DNA of 23,123 nt from a virus. Below the pieces are notes generated by a model. It made no database searches, was not told the DNA's origin, and worked only from the letters and a program-made list of their open reading frames with translations. Positions 20,752-23,123 of this stretch are shown piece by piece. A program made the translations under genes and the position numbers. The DNA lies in IMG/VR virus record IMGVR_UViG_3300002242_000929, positions 1 to 23,123 of that record. One strand, 5' to 3'. Position 1 is the first letter of the stretch, and the number at the start of each line of letters is the position of its first letter.

Positions 20752-22346
20752 TGTCAACGATTGCTTGCAATGTTTCAACATCTGTACCATGGAAAAAATA
20801 TGAAAAAACTAAGGATGTTTCAACTGTTTCTGTATGGGAAAGAAATATCCCTTTTGATAACAGCACATTTTTCTCATGGCAATTAACAAATATTTTAAAT
20901 GTGCACACGTGTGCAAACTGGAATGTTACTGCATCTTTTGATTTTGGTAATTTTATTCTTTTTGAAGAACAAAAAAAATTTGACATAAATACTAAAATTC
21001 CATGGGTTCCTATAAATTCTAAAGATATTAATTTTAATCTTCCTTGGGATCCCACAGAAACCCTTGACTTTTTAAAAAGATTATTATACACTAAAACTGC
21101 TGACTGTGATAAAAAAAATATAATAATTTGGGGGAAAACAAAAGATATTGATATTCGTAATATAATTCCATGGGAGAAAACACTTCAAGTTGATATTCCA
21201 GATATAACACCATGGAGAAGGACTCTTCCTTTAGATACTGTAACCCTTTCAACATTTACACAAGGTGTAGGAGTTGAAAAAAGAAAAATATTAACTACTT
21301 TCTTTTTATTACGTTGGTTAGCTTCTAAGGGGATTTTAATTTTGAATCATACAATAAATCTTACACGAGTTTCCGACTCACACCCAATAAAGATATCAGG
21401 TGGGTCTTTATCTATTGATATTGACTCATGGGTATGGCAGTTTTCTGCGAATGTCCTTAATAAAGAAAGCCTTGATTTAGTTGACCCCATGAAACAAGGG
21501 GGACCGGTTGAAGTTTTACTTACAATTAATGGGTATACATGGAAATTTGTTGTTACGAAAGTTTCTGACCGGTATGAATATGGAAATAGCCAATATTCTA
21601 TTTCTGGGTATTCAACAGCTATCACATTAGGTGAACCATATTCCCCCAAAATTACAAAGACATGGACAGAACTCACGTCTGCTTATGCATTAGTCGCAAA
21701 TTTACTTGCTGAAAAAGGATGGGGGGTTGATTGGAATTTAATTGATTGGGATATCCAAGCAAATACATTTTCTGTAACAGATATGACTATTTCACAAATA
21801 GTCGCAGTTGTTGCAAAAGCTGTAGGGGGAATTTTTAGAACTCATCCATATGAAAAAGAATTACAATTTTTATATCGGTTTCCTGTTTCCCCCAAAGATT
21901 GGGGGAGCACAGAACCAAAAGAATTTTTGTTAACTGGTATTATTTTAGGTCAATCAAATGAATCTGAAACTCACCCAAATTATAATTATGTTGTAGTTTC
22001 TGGAAAAGATTATGGATGTTTAGTTCATGTAAAAAGATCAGGGACTTCTTACGATATCCCCGCCCCTCATGTCGTTGACCCCTTAATTCAAACACAACAA
22101 GTAGGTATGCAAAGGGGGAGAAATATTTTAGATGAGGAAGGGTATGATAGATGTATTGTAACTCTTGATCTCCCCCTTCCTCACGCTAGTTCAAATGATC
22201 GTCCTAAATTATTATTCCCGGGTGACCTTGTACAAGTTTATGATTTGAATGAAGTTTGGAAAGCCGCAGTATTATCAACAGCAATTTTATTTAATCTTAA
22301 TTCTGTAACAATGACAGTTAAATTAGATAGGGTGATACAATCATGA
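20751..22346 (+). CDS. tail hub-like protein with W-rich repeats
   Basis: This 531-residue protein starts within the upstream stop codon. Residues 1-170 carry repeated short motifs with Trp after Pro or hydrophobics: SVPW, IPW, LPW, IIW, IPW and TPW, spaced about 15-20 residues and separated by Asp/Lys-Thr stretches such as KTLQVDIPDITPW. From about 190 the protein resembles gp27/hub-type tail proteins: ISGGSLSIDIDSWVWQFSA, TINGYTWKFVVTKVSDRY, then a LFPGDLVQVYD beta domain near 490. Its place suggests a tail-tip hub contacting the tape measure end. One palindrome copy is inside the coding sequence, where it encodes VHTCA. Confidence 0.75.
   Translation: MSTIACNVSTSVPWKKYEKTKDVSTVSVWERNIPFDNSTFFSWQLTNILNVHTCANWNVTASFDFGNFILFEEQKKFDINTKIPWVPINSKDINFNLPWDPTETLDFLKRLLYTKTADCDKKNIIIWGKTKDIDIRNIIPWEKTLQVDIPDITPWRRTLPLDTVTLSTFTQGVGVEKRKILTTFFLLRWLASKGILILNHTINLTRVSDSHPIKISGGSLSIDIDSWVWQFSANVLNKESLDLVDPMKQGGPVEVLLTINGYTWKFVVTKVSDRYEYGNSQYSISGYSTAITLGEPYSPKITKTWTELTSAYALVANLLAEKGWGVDWNLIDWDIQANTFSVTDMTISQIVAVVAKAVGGIFRTHPYEKELQFLYRFPVSPKDWGSTEPKEFLLTGIILGQSNESETHPNYNYVVVSGKDYGCLVHVKRSGTSYDIPAPHVVDPLIQTQQVGMQRGRNILDEEGYDRCIVTLDLPLPHASSNDRPKLLFPGDLVQVYDLNEVWKAAVLSTAILFNLNSVTMTVKLDRVIQS
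20902..20915. promoter_or_regulatory. palindrome copy 6, inside a coding sequence
   Basis: The 14-bp TGCACACGTGTGCA core is intact inside the hub-like gene. It is about 150 nt after that gene's start and about 164 nt downstream of the end of the preceding gene, so it does not fit the stop-codon pattern. It encodes part of NVHTCANW without a repeated Trp motif nearby. Confidence 0.8.
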
Positions 22347-22570
22347 ATCTCTGGAGTCAATTTAAAAGATTAACAAGTAAATCTGATCTCAGAGTTGGGG
22401 AAGTGATTGCAATCTCTACTTCAGATAATGTTTCAAAATTAATTGATATTTATGGACAAACTTTTATAGCTACAGGAACTTCTATTGATGTTGGAAAAAA
22501 AGCATTTGTTAAAGATGGAATTATTCAACAAGAAGCGCCTTCTCTTCCAGAATATACTGTATATGTATAG
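22343..22570 (+). CDS. small OB-like tail-tip protein
   Basis: This 75-residue protein begins within the previous stop (ATGA). RVGEVIAIS, a strand reading LIDIYGQTFIATGTSIDVGKKAFVKDGIIQ and the ending APSLPEYTVYV match a small beta-barrel family I recall downstream of the hub gene in siphophages, where the usual pattern is GxVxxV...VxGxG-x-hGxxhhVxxGxIxxxAPxLP. It is likely an OB-like structural piece of the tail tip. The assignment rests on motif and location. No SD sequence of its own is obvious, so coupling is expected. Confidence 0.7.
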   Translation: MNLWSQFKRLTSKSDLRVGEVIAISTSDNVSKLIDIYGQTFIATGTSIDVGKKAFVKDGIIQQEAPSLPEYTVYV

Positions 22571-22578
22571 GTGATTTT

Positions 22579-23001
22579 ATGGGAGTTGCATCACTAGATT
22601 CTGTAATCCTCGGGGAGGATGTATATTGGAAAGATGAATGGGATTGGACTCCTGTCCCTCAATCTGTAAGAAGGGCTTTAGATGGTACTCTTGTTATTGA
22701 ACGTTTATTCCAATATACAAGTGGAAGACCTGTAACTTTATTTTGTAGTTGGGTTTCATATGATACTGTTAAAGAAGTTGAAACATTAAGAGATTCTGAA
22801 ACACAAAATCCAATGTTATTAACATTAGCTGATGGGAGAACAATGCATGTTTTATTCAGACACCATGAGGGGAACCCAATTTCAGTTGTTCCTGTTTTAG
22901 AAAGACCTGATTATATAAACCAAAAAAATCCTGATTATTATGATTTAACAATTCGATTATTTGAAATTTCTGATGAAATCCCAGTAACAACAACGACATA
23001 A
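22579..23001 (+). CDS. tail-tip structural protein
   Basis: This 140-residue protein has a ribosome binding site AGGTGA (22569-22574) before ATG. The pattern ILGEDVYWKDEWDWTPV, then LDGTLVIE, then SGRPVTLFCS, then LADGRTMHVLFRHHEG and a final YYDLTIRLFEI matches a common phage tail protein found after the small OB-like gene. Its role in the tail tip is structural, the exact contact unknown. It ends VTTTT, another poly-Thr tail. A partner gene follows 15 nt downstream. Confidence 0.75.
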   Translation: MGVASLDSVILGEDVYWKDEWDWTPVPQSVRRALDGTLVIERLFQYTSGRPVTLFCSWVSYDTVKEVETLRDSETQNPMLLTLADGRTMHVLFRHHEGNPISVVPVLERPDYINQKNPDYYDLTIRLFEISDEIPVTTTT

Positions 23002-23016
23002 AAAAGGAAAAGATAA

Positions 23017-23123
23017 ATGGCTAATCAATATGAATTATTGCTTGCGTGTAAAGACGAGCCCGAGGCTCACCGCAAAGACGAAGGGGATATCATAGATATA
23101 CGACCCAGAGGCTGGCAGTGGGG
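23017..23123 (+). CDS. next tail-tip gene, 5' part only
   Basis: AAAAAGGAAAAG (23001-23012) precedes ATG 23017, and 35 residues are read before the window ends. They contain EGDIIDIRPRGWQWG, a GDhI-x-hRP-x-x-W-x-WG motif I recall in small tail-associated phage proteins. The DNA here is much richer in G+C than the neighbours. The role is unknown, and the protein continues beyond the window. Confidence 0.7.
   Translation, partial: MANQYELLLACKDEPEAHRKDEGDIIDIRPRGWQW

Overview
The window reads as part of the genome of a tailed, long-tailed (siphovirus-like) bacteriophage or prophage. All convincing genes are on the + strand. The DNA is AT-rich, roughly one third G+C by eye. Most genes have AAGGAGG-type ribosome binding sites, and several adjacent genes overlap as TAATG or ATGA. 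No host gene, tRNA, rRNA, integrase or insertion sequence is visible, so the host is not identifiable beyond a low-G+C bacterium. The tail-tip genes resemble a set I recall from siphophages and prophages of Gram-negative bacteria. That resemblance is from memory, not a search.

Region 1 (1-2930) is a self-contained cassette. It opens with a 45-bp tandem repeat array, then a consensus sigma-70-type promoter. Five small genes follow: a DUF7352-like protein, a possible transglutaminase-like protein, a cysteine-rich zinc-ribbon protein, a degenerate DNA polymerase X-like protein and a coiled-coil protein. A second, sequence-related promoter lies inside the cassette and a clear intrinsic terminator ends it. 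It looks like an accessory ('moron'-like) block. Terminase and portal genes are not in the window.

Region 2 (3087-7941) is the head and neck module: an XkdF-like prohead protease starting at TTG, a scaffold gene with two internal in-frame starts (an arrangement like lambda C/Nu3), the major capsid protein, a small protein of unknown role, and four connector, neck or tail-terminator proteins.

Region 3 (7954-16409) is the tail shaft: the tail tube protein, a tail assembly chaperone pair joined by a -1 ribosomal frameshift (slippery A AAA AAC plus a GC-rich hairpin 6 nt downstream), and a 2191-residue tape measure protein with several internal duplications.

Region 4 (16444-23123) is the tail tip: a 1435-residue protein carrying an Asp-box beta-propeller, a 531-residue hub-like protein with W-rich repeats, a 75-residue OB-like protein, a 140-residue tail protein and the start of another gene cut by the window edge.

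Two patterns cut across the modules. The first is a perfect palindrome, TTGCACACGTGTGCAA or its 14-bp core, found six times. Five copies are intergenic, four of them starting within 0-7 nt of a stop codon at gene or module boundaries, and one is inside a coding region. The second is a short Thr-rich C-terminal tail shared by unrelated structural proteins. Together with the nested scaffold and the frameshift element, these are the observations most worth following.
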